Below are positions 1 to 8,550 of a DNA stretch of 64,000 nt, piece after piece. The stretch is from the NCBI GenBank assembly GCA_964221845.1, contig CAXPZW010000036.1, positions 1-64,000 of the forward strand, given 5' to 3'. A model generated the notes under the pieces. It worked only from the letters and a program-made list of their open reading frames with translations, was not told the DNA's origin and searched no databases. The number at the start of each line of letters is the position of its first letter. Within the stretch, counting starts at the first letter, position 1. Both the position numbers and the translations under genes were made by a program. The stretch is from CAXPZW01 sp964221845. GTDB taxonomy: Bacteria > Bacteroidota > Bacteroidia > Flavobacteriales_D > Sanyastnellaceae.

Positions 1-738
1 GCATTTGCAGGTGGCCCGATTGGGGCCTTGATTGGCTACGCCTTGGGCTCGATGTTCGATCGGGGCAACGACGGCGATGCACGCGCTTATGGCGGAGGCA
101 GCGGTCGCTTTGACGAAGATTACCGACGCCGCTACGCAGACCAGCGCCACCGCACCTCTGCGCAGGACTTTGCGGCCAGCCTCATGGTGCTGAGCGCCGC
201 GGTGATGAAAGCCGACGGCAAGCACCTCAAATCCGAGTTGGACTACATCCGCAAGTTCTTTTCCCAGCAGTTTGGTGACGCGGTGGCCGCAGAGCAAATC
301 GGCATTCTCAAGGAACTCCTGAAAAAAGACATCCCTGTGCGCCAGGTGTGCATGCAGATCAAGTACTTGATGCAGCATCCCATGCGCTTGCAGTTGCTCC
401 AGTACCTCTTTGGCATTGCCCAAGCAGATGGCCACGTGGACCAGCGCGAGGTGGACCTGCTCAAGCAAATCGCCGCTTACCTTGGCATCAGCCAAAAGGA
501 CTACGCGTCGATCGAAGCCATGTTCTACAAGGACGTGGCCGACGCCTACACCGTACTCGAAATTGACGCCAAGGCCAACGACACCGAAGTCAAGCGCGCC
601 TACCGCCGCATGGCCAACAAGTACCACCCCGACAAGGTCTCGGACCTGGGGCCTGAACACCAGAAAGCCGCGCAGGAAAAGTTCATCAAGGTGCAGGAGG
701 CGTATGAGCAGATCAAGAAGGAGCGGGGGATGAAATAG
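1..738 (+). CDS. djlA: DjlA-like co-chaperone, TerB plus J domain (5' end cut by the window)
   Basis: The reading frame is open from base 1, so the start lies outside the window; 245 residues are visible. The visible N-terminus is a Gly-rich hydrophobic turn (GGPIGALIGYALGSMFD), typical of the membrane anchor of DjlA proteins. A TerB-like helical domain follows at about residues 55-165. A J domain covers the last 70 residues, with the diagnostic HPD tripeptide at nt 625-633. The J domain should stimulate DnaK ATPase at the membrane surface. A short Gly/Arg-rich linker joins anchor and TerB. Nothing downstream looks co-transcribed. DjlA identity is firm by architecture; the client proteins are unknown. 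Confidence 0.9.
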   Translation, partial: AFAGGPIGALIGYALGSMFDRGNDGDARAYGGGSGRFDEDYRRRYADQRHRTSAQDFAASLMVLSAAVMKADGKHLKSELDYIRKFFSQQFGDAVAAEQIGILKELLKKDIPVRQVCMQIKYLMQHPMRLQLLQYLFGIAQADGHVDQREVDLLKQIAAYLGISQKDYASIEAMFYKDVADAYTVLEIDAKANDTEVKRAYRRMANKYHPDKVSDLGPEHQKAAQEKFIKVQEAYEQIKKERGMK

Positions 739-780
739 CGGCTCGAAAGCCGTCACAATTCATTTTTAGCCGAGACTCAA

Positions 781-945
781 CTTCCCGCTGCGCGGGCCCC
801 ACCGTCCCCACCCCGCCTCCACCGCTCAATCGCAGGGCGCTGCTCCCAGCGCCCGCCTTTCTCAGGCATCGACCCCACAAATCTCCCCCACCACACCCCT
901 GCATCCAAGCCCCAGACCCCTCACTTTGTACCTGGTCGATTTGAG
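781..945 (+). repeat. C-rich intergenic element, copy R1
   Basis: This non-coding stretch after djlA is strongly C-rich and G-poor on the plus strand. Its core at 794-817 (GGGCCCCACCG then TCCCCACCCCGCC) matches copy R2 at 27790-27812 almost base for base. Its right end (TCACTTTGT, 2-3 variable bases, TGGTCG) matches copy R3 near 53145. The minus strand carries runs GGGG-T-GGGG-ACGG-T-GGGG that could form a G-quadruplex. I see no open frame with coding character. Confidence 0.5.
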
Positions 946-954
946 CAAATAGAT

Positions 955-979
955 CGTCAGTTTCACCCCGTTACTGACG
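955..979. other. 7-bp inverted repeat in the 739-1082 intergenic region
   Basis: CGTCAGT (955-961) and ACTGACG (973-979) form a perfect 7-bp inverted repeat with an 11-nt spacer. No T-run follows, so it is not an obvious terminator. It lies about 100 nt ahead of the small gene at 1083 and could be an operator or part of an RNA leader. The rest of the region holds nothing else I recognise beyond element R1. Confidence 0.35.
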
Positions 980-1082
980 TTCAAGTCAAACAGAAATCTG
1001 GGGTTGGTAACACAAAATTCTTACCCTCACCGCAACCTTTTCTAAACGACATCGGTAAACGGCATCGACACTTAGAATTGTT

Positions 1083-1304
1083 ATGGAAAACCGCATTGTG
1101 AGTTTTGAGAAACTGCCACGAACGGTGCAGAACGCACTGGCTGAGCAGTATCCGGACGGGTACGATCATGTCGCCTTTGACTTTCGCATCCCCACCCGGA
1201 ATGAAGTGTATCGGGCCCTTCGATTCGTCATGGATGAAGTGACCTACCTCATCAAGTTGGAAAAGAAACGCAACGACCGTCCAGACGTGCTGGACGTCAT
1301 CTGA
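1083..1304 (+). CDS. small conserved-looking protein of unknown function, 73 aa
   Basis: I do not recognise the family. The protein is soluble, has no signal peptide or membrane segment, and is rich in charged residues with alternating hydrophobics (for example GYDHVAFDFRIP and YRALRFVMDE), suggesting a small alpha/beta fold. The ATG at 1083 is the only good start. A near-consensus -7 box (TAGAATTG, one mismatch to TAnnTTTG) lies just before it. A strong terminator follows 22 nt after the stop, so it is a single-gene transcript. The dedicated promoter-gene-terminator unit argues that it is real. Confidence 0.7.
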   Translation: MENRIVSFEKLPRTVQNALAEQYPDGYDHVAFDFRIPTRNEVYRALRFVMDEVTYLIKLEKKRNDRPDVLDVI

Positions 1305-1325
1305 TTCGACTGACTAACAACTAAG

Positions 1326-1352
1326 AACCACACCTCGGTGTGGTTTTTTTTT
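1326..1352 (+). terminator. rho-independent terminator after the 73-aa gene
   Basis: AACCACACC and GGTGTGGTT pair perfectly around a very short loop and are followed by nine T residues. Confidence 0.9.
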
Positions 1353-1413
1353 GCCCAGACCTTTGATCATTCGCGGGATTTCGGAAACTTCGTAGTCCCA
1401 AAATCTCGCAAAC

Positions 1414-2370
1414 ATGGACGGTGTTCAAGGCATTCCCGCGGTAGACCTCGCGGACTTCACTTCAGGCGATCCCGCTCGCAAACAGGCCTTTATCAATCAA
1501 CTTGGCCAGGCCTATGAAACCATTGGGTTTGTGGCCGTGCGTAACCACGCCATCGACCCTGAACTCCAGGAACAGCTATACAGCACCGTGCAGGAATTCT
1601 TCCAACTTCCGGTAGAAACCAAGCTCGGTTACGAGATTCCTGAACTCGCCGGTCAGCGCGGATATGTGTCCTTCGGTCGCGAACACGCCAAGGACTCCAA
1701 AGCCGCCGACCTCAAGGAGTTCTGGCACTTTGGCCAAGAGGTAGAAGACGGCGACCCCATCGGCGACCTATACCCAGACAACGTGGAAGTCAGCGAACTC
1801 CCACACATGCACCAAGTGGGCATGCGTGCCTACCGCAAGTTTGAGGAAACCGGCCGCTACATGCTGCGCGCCATCGCCATCCACCTCGGACTCGAGGAAA
1901 CCTACTTTGACAACAAGATGCGCCACGGCAACAGCATCCTGCGTCCCATCCATTACCCGCCCATTACTCAGGAGCCCGACAGCGCTGTACGTGCGGGCCA
2001 ACATGAGGACATCAACCTGATCACTTTGTTGATCGGCGCTTCGGCCGACGGCTTGCAAGTGCTGAACAAAGCTGGAGAATGGGTGAGCGTCACCGCCCTG
2101 CCCGATCACATCGTTGTCAACGTGGGCGACATGCTGCAGCGCTTGACCAACAACCGCCTGCGCAGCACCACTCACCGCGTGGTGAATCCGCCGCGTGAAA
2201 AATGGCACACCTCGCGTTACAGCATCCCGTTCTTCCTTCACCCGCGCTCAGACATGAAGCTGGACTGCTTGGAAAACTGCATTCCCGAAGGCGAGTCGGC
2301 GCAATACGCCCCCATCACCGCCGGCGAATACCTCGATGAGCGTTTGCGCGAAATTGGTCTGAAAGCCTAA
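1414..2370 (+). CDS. 2-oxoglutarate/Fe(II)-dependent oxygenase, isopenicillin N synthase family
   Basis: This 318-aa cytosolic enzyme has the DIOX_N region at about residues 8-125 and a 2OG-Fe(II) oxygenase core at about 165-290. The iron facial triad is visible as H197-x-D199 (GQHEDINLITLL) and distal H254 (THRVV). An Arg in SRYSIPFF lies where the 2-oxoglutarate carboxylate is bound. Length and layout match bacterial proteins annotated as isopenicillin N synthase-like oxygenases, whose substrates are mostly unknown. There is no biosynthetic cluster around it, so antibiotic synthesis should not be inferred. It converges on dacB with only 2 nt between the stop codons. Confidence 0.88.
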   Translation: MDGVQGIPAVDLADFTSGDPARKQAFINQLGQAYETIGFVAVRNHAIDPELQEQLYSTVQEFFQLPVETKLGYEIPELAGQRGYVSFGREHAKDSKAADLKEFWHFGQEVEDGDPIGDLYPDNVEVSELPHMHQVGMRAYRKFEETGRYMLRAIAIHLGLEETYFDNKMRHGNSILRPIHYPPITQEPDSAVRAGQHEDINLITLLIGASADGLQVLNKAGEWVSVTALPDHIVVNVGDMLQRLTNNRLRSTTHRVVNPPREKWHTSRYSIPFFLHPRSDMKLDCLENCIPEGESAQYAPITAGEYLDERLREIGLKA

Positions 2371-2372
2371 GG

Positions 2373-3800
2373 CTAGAGGCGCGAAAGGCTGTCCAACAAG
2401 CGCCCCATGCGTTTGCGCATGTCGGCGCTCGATCCTGAAAAATTGTTGACGATAAAGCTGAACGCATACTGCGTTCCGCCCGCTGTGGTGAAGTACCCGG
2501 TGTAGCTCTTCACGCGCGAAATCGTGCCTGACTTGGCCTGGATGCGGGCATTACCCCCTACCGGCTTAAGCCCGGCGTCAAAGGCATCGCGCAGTTCGGG
2601 ATCCAGCAGTGCACACACCTCTGCCAATTGTGAGGTCGACAGCCCGTTGAGGCGTGAGAGGCCGCTGCCGTCGGCGAGCAGCATGCCTTCTGGGTAGCTC
2701 AGGCGGGACTCCCAATGGTCGGCCACTGCAAGGGCGCCTTTGGCGTAGCTGCCTTCCCCGTATACCTTTTTGCCCAGCATTTTGAGCAGGTTGTCGGCGT
2801 AGCTGTTGTCGCTGTCGTGCAAGGTGACCTTGACCAACTCGGCGAGTTTGGGCGACTGCACGTTGGCCAGTTCAATGGCCATCCCGTCCAAGCGGCGCAA
2901 ATCGCGTACTCGGTCCTTGGTGGTGGGGTTTTCCTTGAGGGTCACACCTGCTTCCTCCAACCATTCTTCCAGTTCGGTAGCGAGTACCAAGCCCGGCTGT
3001 GGGATGGCGCCCTTGATGGTGAATGCATCTTGCCCCTTGGGAATGGTGCCTCGGATCACGTGGTGATGCTCTCCTGGAATGGCGTAGATGTAGGCGTTGT
3101 CAGCGTTGATGTTGGAAGCGCGTACTTCGTTCTTGAGCTTGAGCAGGCCAACTGCAGGTTCGGTGCTGCGCACTTGGGTGAGCCCCCCATCCTTGTCCGA
3201 AGACGAAAAGGTGATGGTGTATCGGTTGTCTTTGTAGTTGAGTGCATGCGCACCGCCCGCGTAGTAGTTGCCCGCATCGGCCACGGCGGTAGAGCCGGTC
3301 ACCACTTCGGCGTCGAAGAAGTCTTGGTCTACGATGATGGTGCCCTCCACGCGTTGGATGCCCGCGTCTTGGATGGCCTGTCCCCATTGGGCCAAGAAGC
3401 CTTCGTATTGGGTAGGAAAACGAGGACTGCCCAAAGCAGGATCGCCGCCGCCCACGATGAACAAGTCTCCTTGGAGTACGCCGTCGGTGATGGTTCCGCG
3501 GTACGCCAGGTTGGTGCTGAAGCGGTACTTAGGCGAAAGCACTTCGAGCGCCGTGGCACAGGTCAACGCCTTTTGCGAGCTGGCCGGCACCAACACCGTT
3601 TCAGGTTGATGGGCCACCTCGTACGTGTCGGCGCCTCCGGTTTCAAGCGCCACAAAACCGACCGAAGCGCCCTTGAGGGCGGGGTCATTGAGAAAGCCGT
3701 CAAGTGCGGCTTGCCATTCGGCGTTTTGTGCGTGGATGGTTGTGCTCACAGCGGTCAGTACTGCCGCTGAAATTAGCATGATTGTTGATTTGACGCCCAT
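2373..3800 (-). CDS. dacB: D-alanyl-D-alanine carboxypeptidase/endopeptidase, PBP4 type (peptidase S13)
   Basis: This is a 475-aa periplasmic enzyme with an N-terminal signal peptide ending near THIHAQ-type residues 20-25. The three penicillin-binding motifs of family S13 are present: SxxK as S74-S-Q-K77, SxN as the SDNSYADN segment, and KTG replaced by KSG at K423. It removes terminal D-Ala from peptidoglycan stems or cuts cross-links during wall turnover. The start codon is 23 bp from the divergently transcribed gene at 3824, so the two share a short regulatory region. PBP4-type proteins usually are 450-500 aa, in agreement. Confidence 0.92.
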   Translation of the reverse strand: MGVKSTIMLISAAVLTAVSTTIHAQNAEWQAALDGFLNDPALKGASVGFVALETGGADTYEVAHQPETVLVPASSQKALTCATALEVLSPKYRFSTNLAYRGTITDGVLQGDLFIVGGGDPALGSPRFPTQYEGFLAQWGQAIQDAGIQRVEGTIIVDQDFFDAEVVTGSTAVADAGNYYAGGAHALNYKDNRYTITFSSSDKDGGLTQVRSTEPAVGLLKLKNEVRASNINADNAYIYAIPGEHHHVIRGTIPKGQDAFTIKGAIPQPGLVLATELEEWLEEAGVTLKENPTTKDRVRDLRRLDGMAIELANVQSPKLAELVKVTLHDSDNSYADNLLKMLGKKVYGEGSYAKGALAVADHWESRLSYPEGMLLADGSGLSRLNGLSTSQLAEVCALLDPELRDAFDAGLKPVGGNARIQAKSGTISRVKSYTGYFTTAGGTQYAFSFIVNNFSGSSADMRKRMGRLLDSLSRL

Positions 3801-3817
3801 GGATTTGGCTACCTTTG
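3789..3817 (+). promoter_or_regulatory. Bacteroidota-type promoter (-33 TTTG, -7 TACCTTTG)
   Basis: TTTG at 3789-3792 and TACCTTTG at 3810-3817 are 17 nt apart, a perfect fit to the Bacteroidota -33/-7 pattern. The ATG of the next gene is only 6 nt beyond the -7 box, which places the expected transcription start at or within a base or two of the start codon. The box overlaps the start region of the divergent dacB gene. Confidence 0.75.
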
Positions 3818-3823
3818 ATTGAA

Positions 3824-4258
3824 ATGAATAGGCTCAAAAATACACTGGCTGCATTAACGCTCTGTTGCGCGTTTGTGAGTGTTTGCTCGGCGCAAACCGC
3901 ACTGCCAGAACGCGATGCCCGTTTTGTAGCCAAACTCAAGCAAGAACTGGGCCTCTCTCATGACCAGGCTGCGCAAGTGGACAGCCTCTACGTCACCTGC
4001 AACCAGGCCTTGCAACTCCTCCAAGCCGACATCGACCGCATCGAGGCCAGCGACGCCTCGGAAAAGGAGATCACCATGCGTGTCTCCATCAAATCCCAAG
4101 AGAAGAAGGATTTGAAGGAAGAACGCGAACTCGCCCTGCTGCGCATCCTCACCGAAAACCAGCGCACAGCCTACGAAACCGACATCAAACCCGCCAAGCC
4201 AGCCGTGCTGCATTTTGGCATCCACAACCGGGCCGATTGCAAGGTCTGTACCCGCTAG
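3824..4258 (+). CDS. small periplasmic Spy/CpxP-like protein
   Basis: The mature protein follows a signal peptide (residues 1 to about 23, ending VCSAQ). The rest is highly charged helix (LKQELGLSHDQAAQVDSL, then an EKKDLKEERELALLRILT segment), with the LTxxQ-like phrase LTENQRTAYE near the C-terminus. This resembles the CpxP/Spy group of small periplasmic helical chaperone/sensor proteins, but similarity is by pattern only. It ends with a Cys pair (CKVCTR). I chose ATG 3824 because the -7 box at 3810-3817 overlaps any upstream start. The GH92 gene follows 28 nt later. Confidence 0.7.
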   Translation: MNRLKNTLAALTLCCAFVSVCSAQTALPERDARFVAKLKQELGLSHDQAAQVDSLYVTCNQALQLLQADIDRIEASDASEKEITMRVSIKSQEKKDLKEERELALLRILTENQRTAYETDIKPAKPAVLHFGIHNRADCKVCTR

Positions 4259-4286
4259 CATTTAACGGTATCTTGCGGCACCCAAC

Positions 4287-7200
4287 GTGAACCGCATGCG
4301 CTTATTCCTGCCCTTGCTAGCAGTGCTGACCTTGATTGTGGCCTGCTCCCCCATTCGTCCTGAAGGCATTTCCAGAGTAGAAGGTTATCCCCTGCACCTG
4401 CGGGTCGATCCGTTCATTGGCACAGGAGGCCACGGACACACCTATCCCGGGGCAACAGCACCGTTCGGTATGGTTCAACTCAGCCCCGATACCCGCCTGG
4501 AAGGCTGGGACGGCTGCGGCGGTTACCACTACACCGACTCGGTCATTTTCGGGTTCAGTCACACCCACCTGCAAGGTACCGGTGTGAGCGACTATGGCGA
4601 CATCCTGTTTGCGCCCACCAACTCCCAAACCAAGACCGGGAACAACTGGGGGGAACGCTATTCATCTCTCTTCCAAAAGGAAAACGAAACCGCGCACGCC
4701 GGCTACTACGCAGTCACCTTGGACGACCACAACATGCGCGTCCAACTCACCACCACTCCGCGTGTGGGCATTCACCACTACGCTCTGGAAAACGCCGAGG
4801 ACAGCCTCACCCTGTTCATCGACATGGCCCACCGAGACGAGCTCATCGAATACAGCCTCTTTCCTCAAGGCGACAGTTTGGTGGTGGGACACCGCATTTC
4901 AAAAAACTGGGCGCAGGAACAGCACGTGTACTTCGTGGCCCAATTCTCCGAGCCCTTTGAATGGCTGGACCAGACCTACGAGGTGATCGAGCAAACCTTC
5001 AACGAGGAAACCGGCCAAGAAGAGCAAACCGTGGAATACGTGCCCGTTTTCCCGCTGGTGTTTCAAAAAGACGCACGCGAACTCACCATCAAAGTGGGGT
5101 TGAGTTTTACCAGTACCCAAGCCGCCTACGAGAACCTGCTGGCAGAAGCTCCACACTGGGATTTTGCGCAATACCAACGCGAGGCCGAAGCGGCGTGGGA
5201 CGCCCAACTCGGCAAGGTGGAGGTCTCAGGCGGAACCGCTGAGCAGCAGCGCAACTTCTACTCGGCCCTGTACCACTCGAACACGGTTCCCAACCTGGCT
5301 TCGGACGTGAGCGGCACCTACCGCGGCACCGACCTCCAAATCCACGAAGGCGACGGCACCGACCACTACACCATCTTCTCGCTCTGGGACACCTTCCGCG
5401 CCACCCACCCCCAGTTCACCCTGACCGAACCCGAGCGCACCCATGACTTCATCCAAACGTTCTTGCGCATGTACCAACAAGGCGGCCAGCTGCCCATTTG
5501 GGAGCTAAGCGGCAACTACACCGGATGCATGATCGGCTACCACAGCGTGCCTGTCATAGTGGATGCCTACTTCAAAGGCATCGACCAATTTGATCACAAC
5601 CTCGCCCTGGAGGCGATGGTCCAAATCGCAGACAGCGCGCACTTGGGCAAGCCGGCCTTTGCCGAGCAAGGCTTCATCCCTGCAGAGGTGGAACATGAAT
5701 CGGTGTCCAAAGGACTGGAGTATGCCTACAACGACTGGTGCATTGCCCGCTTTGCCGAGGCCTTGGGCGAACAGGAAACCGCCGAGCGTTTTTACCGCCG
5801 CGCCTTGCACTACCGCAACATCATCAACCCCCAAAGCGGCTTTGCCCAACCCCGACGCAACGGCGGCTGGGCCGGGAACTTTGACCCGTACGAGGTCAAT
5901 TTCAACTTCACCGAAGCCAACAGCTACCAGTACAGCTTTTTTGTGCCCCACGACATTGAAGGGCACATTGCCCACGTAGGTGGTGCGGAACGGTACGAAG
6001 GCCTGCTCGACAGCCTGTTTGTGGCCGAGGAAAACACCACCGGCCGCCACCAAGCCGACATCACCGGACTCATTGGGCAGTACGCCCACGGCAACGAACC
6101 CAGCCACCACATGGCCTGGCTGTACCACTACTTGGGCAAGCCCCACAAATCCACCGCACTGGTGCACCGCATCCTCAATGAACTATACACCGACCAGCCC
6201 GACGGCCTTTGCGGCAACGAGGACTGCGGCCAAATGAGCTCGTGGTATGTGCTGAGCAGTCTGGGCCTGTACCCGGTCAACCCCGCTTCGCCGGAGTATG
6301 TGTTGGGAGCGCCACTGTTTGCCTCAGCACAGATGCTGGTGGGTGGCGACACCCTGTTGATCACCGCTGATCATCCAGGCAAACCCTATGTGCAGCGCGT
6401 CACTTTCAACGGTCAGGAGCTCAAACGTTCATGGATCAGCCATGCGGAATTGGCCGGTGGTGGAACGCTCGCGTTTGAACTGGGCGATGCGCCCAATACC
6501 CAATGGGGCATGGAACACAGGCCGGCGTCCAACCTGACCAAGGCCTACGTCCCAGTGCCCGTGATCAACATGGATCGCGTGTATGAAGACCGCGTCCTGG
6601 TCACCATCTCTTGTCCTGATCCAAACGCGCAAATCTTTGTACGGGCCTACGGTTTTGAAATCGCCAGCACACATGGCAAATGGGAACTTGGATCCCCCGT
6701 TGCAAGCAGCTTGGCGGACGAGTCGGGGGGATATGTGCCTTACAACGGTGCCTTTTGGCTCACAGGTAAACGTGCCACCGTGGAGGCATATGCCTACCGG
6801 GATTTCATGACCAAATCCGGAACCGAAAGCGCCAAAGTGTTCGCAGAGGGTTACCACCATCGCCCCTCGTTTGACCTTGAACTGCTTAGTCAATACGACA
6901 ACCAATACACCGCCGGCGGCCCAGGCGCGCTGAACGACGGACTCAAAGGCGGCGACGATTTCCGCACAGGCGAGTGGCAAGGCTACTGGGGCACCGATGT
7001 GGAAATGGTGCTGGATTTGAAAGAACCCCGTCCGGTTCAACATGTTGAATTGGGCGTGTTGCAAGACGCCAAGCCTTGGATCTTTTACCCAGAGAAGGTG
7101 GAGGTCTTTACTTCTGATGACGGCGAAAACTGGAAGTCTTTCGGGTGGCATGAAATTGCGGTACCCAAGGACGACTACACCGTTCAACACATGGACGTAC

Positions 7201-7355
7201 GTGTGGACGCGTTGATGAGCTACGGCGGAGCGGTCACCGCTCGCTACGTCCAAGTGGTGGCCGACGGCATGGACGTGATCCCCGACTGGCATTTGGGTGC
7301 GGGCGGAAAACCGTGGATCTTTGTGGACGAAGTGCGGGTCTACCCCGAACCCTGA
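4287..7355 (+). CDS. GH92 family alpha-mannosidase lipoprotein with C-terminal discoidin-like domain
   Basis: The 1022-aa protein starts with a lipoprotein signal peptide (lipobox LIVAC, Cys about residue 20). The N-terminal beta-sandwich contains the family phrase RVDPFIGTGGHGHTYPGA, with DGCGGYHY and GFSHTHLQG. The (alpha/alpha)6 catalytic domain includes SLWDTFRATHP, NGGWAGNFDPYEVNF and GNEPSHHMAWLY. GH92 enzymes are Ca-dependent exo-alpha-mannosidases acting on N-glycan or yeast mannan type substrates. After about residue 730 come further beta-rich modules and an F5/8 type C-like domain at about 870-1020, probably for carbohydrate binding. GTG 4287 or ATG 4296 may start it. No SusC/SusD pair is nearby, so it is not in a classical PUL. 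Confidence 0.93.
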   Translation: MNRMRLFLPLLAVLTLIVACSPIRPEGISRVEGYPLHLRVDPFIGTGGHGHTYPGATAPFGMVQLSPDTRLEGWDGCGGYHYTDSVIFGFSHTHLQGTGVSDYGDILFAPTNSQTKTGNNWGERYSSLFQKENETAHAGYYAVTLDDHNMRVQLTTTPRVGIHHYALENAEDSLTLFIDMAHRDELIEYSLFPQGDSLVVGHRISKNWAQEQHVYFVAQFSEPFEWLDQTYEVIEQTFNEETGQEEQTVEYVPVFPLVFQKDARELTIKVGLSFTSTQAAYENLLAEAPHWDFAQYQREAEAAWDAQLGKVEVSGGTAEQQRNFYSALYHSNTVPNLASDVSGTYRGTDLQIHEGDGTDHYTIFSLWDTFRATHPQFTLTEPERTHDFIQTFLRMYQQGGQLPIWELSGNYTGCMIGYHSVPVIVDAYFKGIDQFDHNLALEAMVQIADSAHLGKPAFAEQGFIPAEVEHESVSKGLEYAYNDWCIARFAEALGEQETAERFYRRALHYRNIINPQSGFAQPRRNGGWAGNFDPYEVNFNFTEANSYQYSFFVPHDIEGHIAHVGGAERYEGLLDSLFVAEENTTGRHQADITGLIGQYAHGNEPSHHMAWLYHYLGKPHKSTALVHRILNELYTDQPDGLCGNEDCGQMSSWYVLSSLGLYPVNPASPEYVLGAPLFASAQMLVGGDTLLITADHPGKPYVQRVTFNGQELKRSWISHAELAGGGTLAFELGDAPNTQWGMEHRPASNLTKAYVPVPVINMDRVYEDRVLVTISCPDPNAQIFVRAYGFEIASTHGKWELGSPVASSLADESGGYVPYNGAFWLTGKRATVEAYAYRDFMTKSGTESAKVFAEGYHHRPSFDLELLSQYDNQYTAGGPGALNDGLKGGDDFRTGEWQGYWGTDVEMVLDLKEPRPVQHVELGVLQDAKPWIFYPEKVEVFTSDDGENWKSFGWHEIAVPKDDYTVQHMDVRVDALMSYGGAVTARYVQVVADGMDVIPDWHLGAGGKPWIFVDEVRVYPEP

Positions 7356-7365
7356 CCAAATCGCA

Positions 7366-8550
7366 GTGGAAAGCAACGCCCTGTTTGACCGCCACCTGGC
7401 CCAAACCACCCCCTACCCGATCGGACTGGAAATCGAGCGGGCGGAGGGCATCTACCTCTACACCCCCGAGGGCAAACGGTACATGGACCTGATCAGCGGC
7501 GTGGGCGTGAGCGCTCTGGGGCACGGCAACCCCGAAGTACGCGCGGCCATCAAGCACCAAGTGGACCAGCACATGCACGTGATGGTCTACGGCGAGTACC
7601 TGCAATCGGCCCAATCCCAGGCAGCGGCTACCTTGACACGCTTGCTCCCGAGCAGCTTGGACACCGTCTACTTTGTCAACTCAGGCGCCGAAGCCAACGA
7701 AGCCGCGCTCAAACTCGCCCGCCGTGTGACGGGACGCACAGAGATGGTCGCCTTCGATGGCGGTTACCACGGTGGCACCACAGGCGCACTTGCCCTCAGT
7801 GGAAACGAGCAAAAGAAATACGCCTTTCGCCCTCTGCTCCCTGATATTCGACACATTCGGCTGAACGATTTTGCGGCCCTGAAACACATCACCGAACGCA
7901 CCGCAGGCGTGCTGCTTGAGACCATCCAAGGCGATGCAGGCATTCGCATCCCCGACGCCAACTGGATGAAAGCGTTGCGGACGCGTTGTACCGAGGTGGG
8001 CGCGCTGCTGATCTTGGATGAGATCCAGTGCGGCTTGGGACGCACCGGAAGCTGGTTTGCCTTTGAGCAATACGGCATTGAGCCCGACGCCTTGACCTTG
8101 GGCAAAGCCCTGGGTGCAGGCATGCCGGTGGGCGCATTGGTGGCTGGACGCGGGTTGATGGAACAATTCACCCACGACCCGATGCTCGGCCACATCACCA
8201 CCTTTGGCGGGCACCCGGTGATCTGCGCCGCGGTCAACGCCGGACTCTTGGAATTGGAACGGGGCTACATCATCCCCGGTGTGTCGCGCAAAGGACGCCG
8301 CTTCAGAGAGCATTTGGGTGACCACAAGCAAGTGGTAGAGTTCCGACAAGCGGGATTGTTTATGGCCGTGGAGTTGGCCTCACCGGAAGCCGTGCAGCAA
8401 GTGGTTGAATACTGCTTGGAGCACGGGGTGATTGGCTTTTGGTTCCTCTCCTGCCCCGAGGCCTTCCGTCTAGCTCCGCCTCTGGTGATTTCGGACGAAG
8501 AGATTGACGCAGCCTGCGCCATCATTCGAGCCGCCCTCGACCAACTCTGA
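7366..8550 (+). CDS. class III pyridoxal-phosphate aminotransferase
   Basis: This 394-aa cytosolic enzyme has the class III fold: SGAEANEAALKLAR phosphate-binding region, GGYHGGTTGAL, D218 (LILDEIQCGLGRTG) for the pyridine nitrogen, and the Schiff-base lysine K247 (TLGKALGAGMPVGA). The overall pattern is ArgD-like (acetylornithine/ornithine aminotransferases), but no arginine genes are nearby, so the amino donor is uncertain. I chose GTG 7366, 10 nt after the GH92 stop; the open frame extends upstream to 7297 but would overlap GH92 by 59 nt and adds unrelated residues. The C-terminal end overlaps a convergent truncated gene. Confidence 0.9.
   Translation: MESNALFDRHLAQTTPYPIGLEIERAEGIYLYTPEGKRYMDLISGVGVSALGHGNPEVRAAIKHQVDQHMHVMVYGEYLQSAQSQAAATLTRLLPSSLDTVYFVNSGAEANEAALKLARRVTGRTEMVAFDGGYHGGTTGALALSGNEQKKYAFRPLLPDIRHIRLNDFAALKHITERTAGVLLETIQGDAGIRIPDANWMKALRTRCTEVGALLILDEIQCGLGRTGSWFAFEQYGIEPDALTLGKALGAGMPVGALVAGRGLMEQFTHDPMLGHITTFGGHPVICAAVNAGLLELERGYIIPGVSRKGRRFREHLGDHKQVVEFRQAGLFMAVELASPEAVQQVVEYCLEHGVIGFWFLSCPEAFRLAPPLVISDEEIDAACAIIRAALDQL

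Noticed and set aside
1414..2370. Antibiotic (isopenicillin N) biosynthesis gene
   Set aside because: Only the oxygenase family matches; there are no peptide synthetase or other pathway genes nearby, and most family members have other roles.
7297..7365. Upstream start for the class III aminotransferase
   Set aside because: It would overlap the GH92 gene by 59 nt, and the added residues are out-of-frame GH92 sequence without similarity to aminotransferases.
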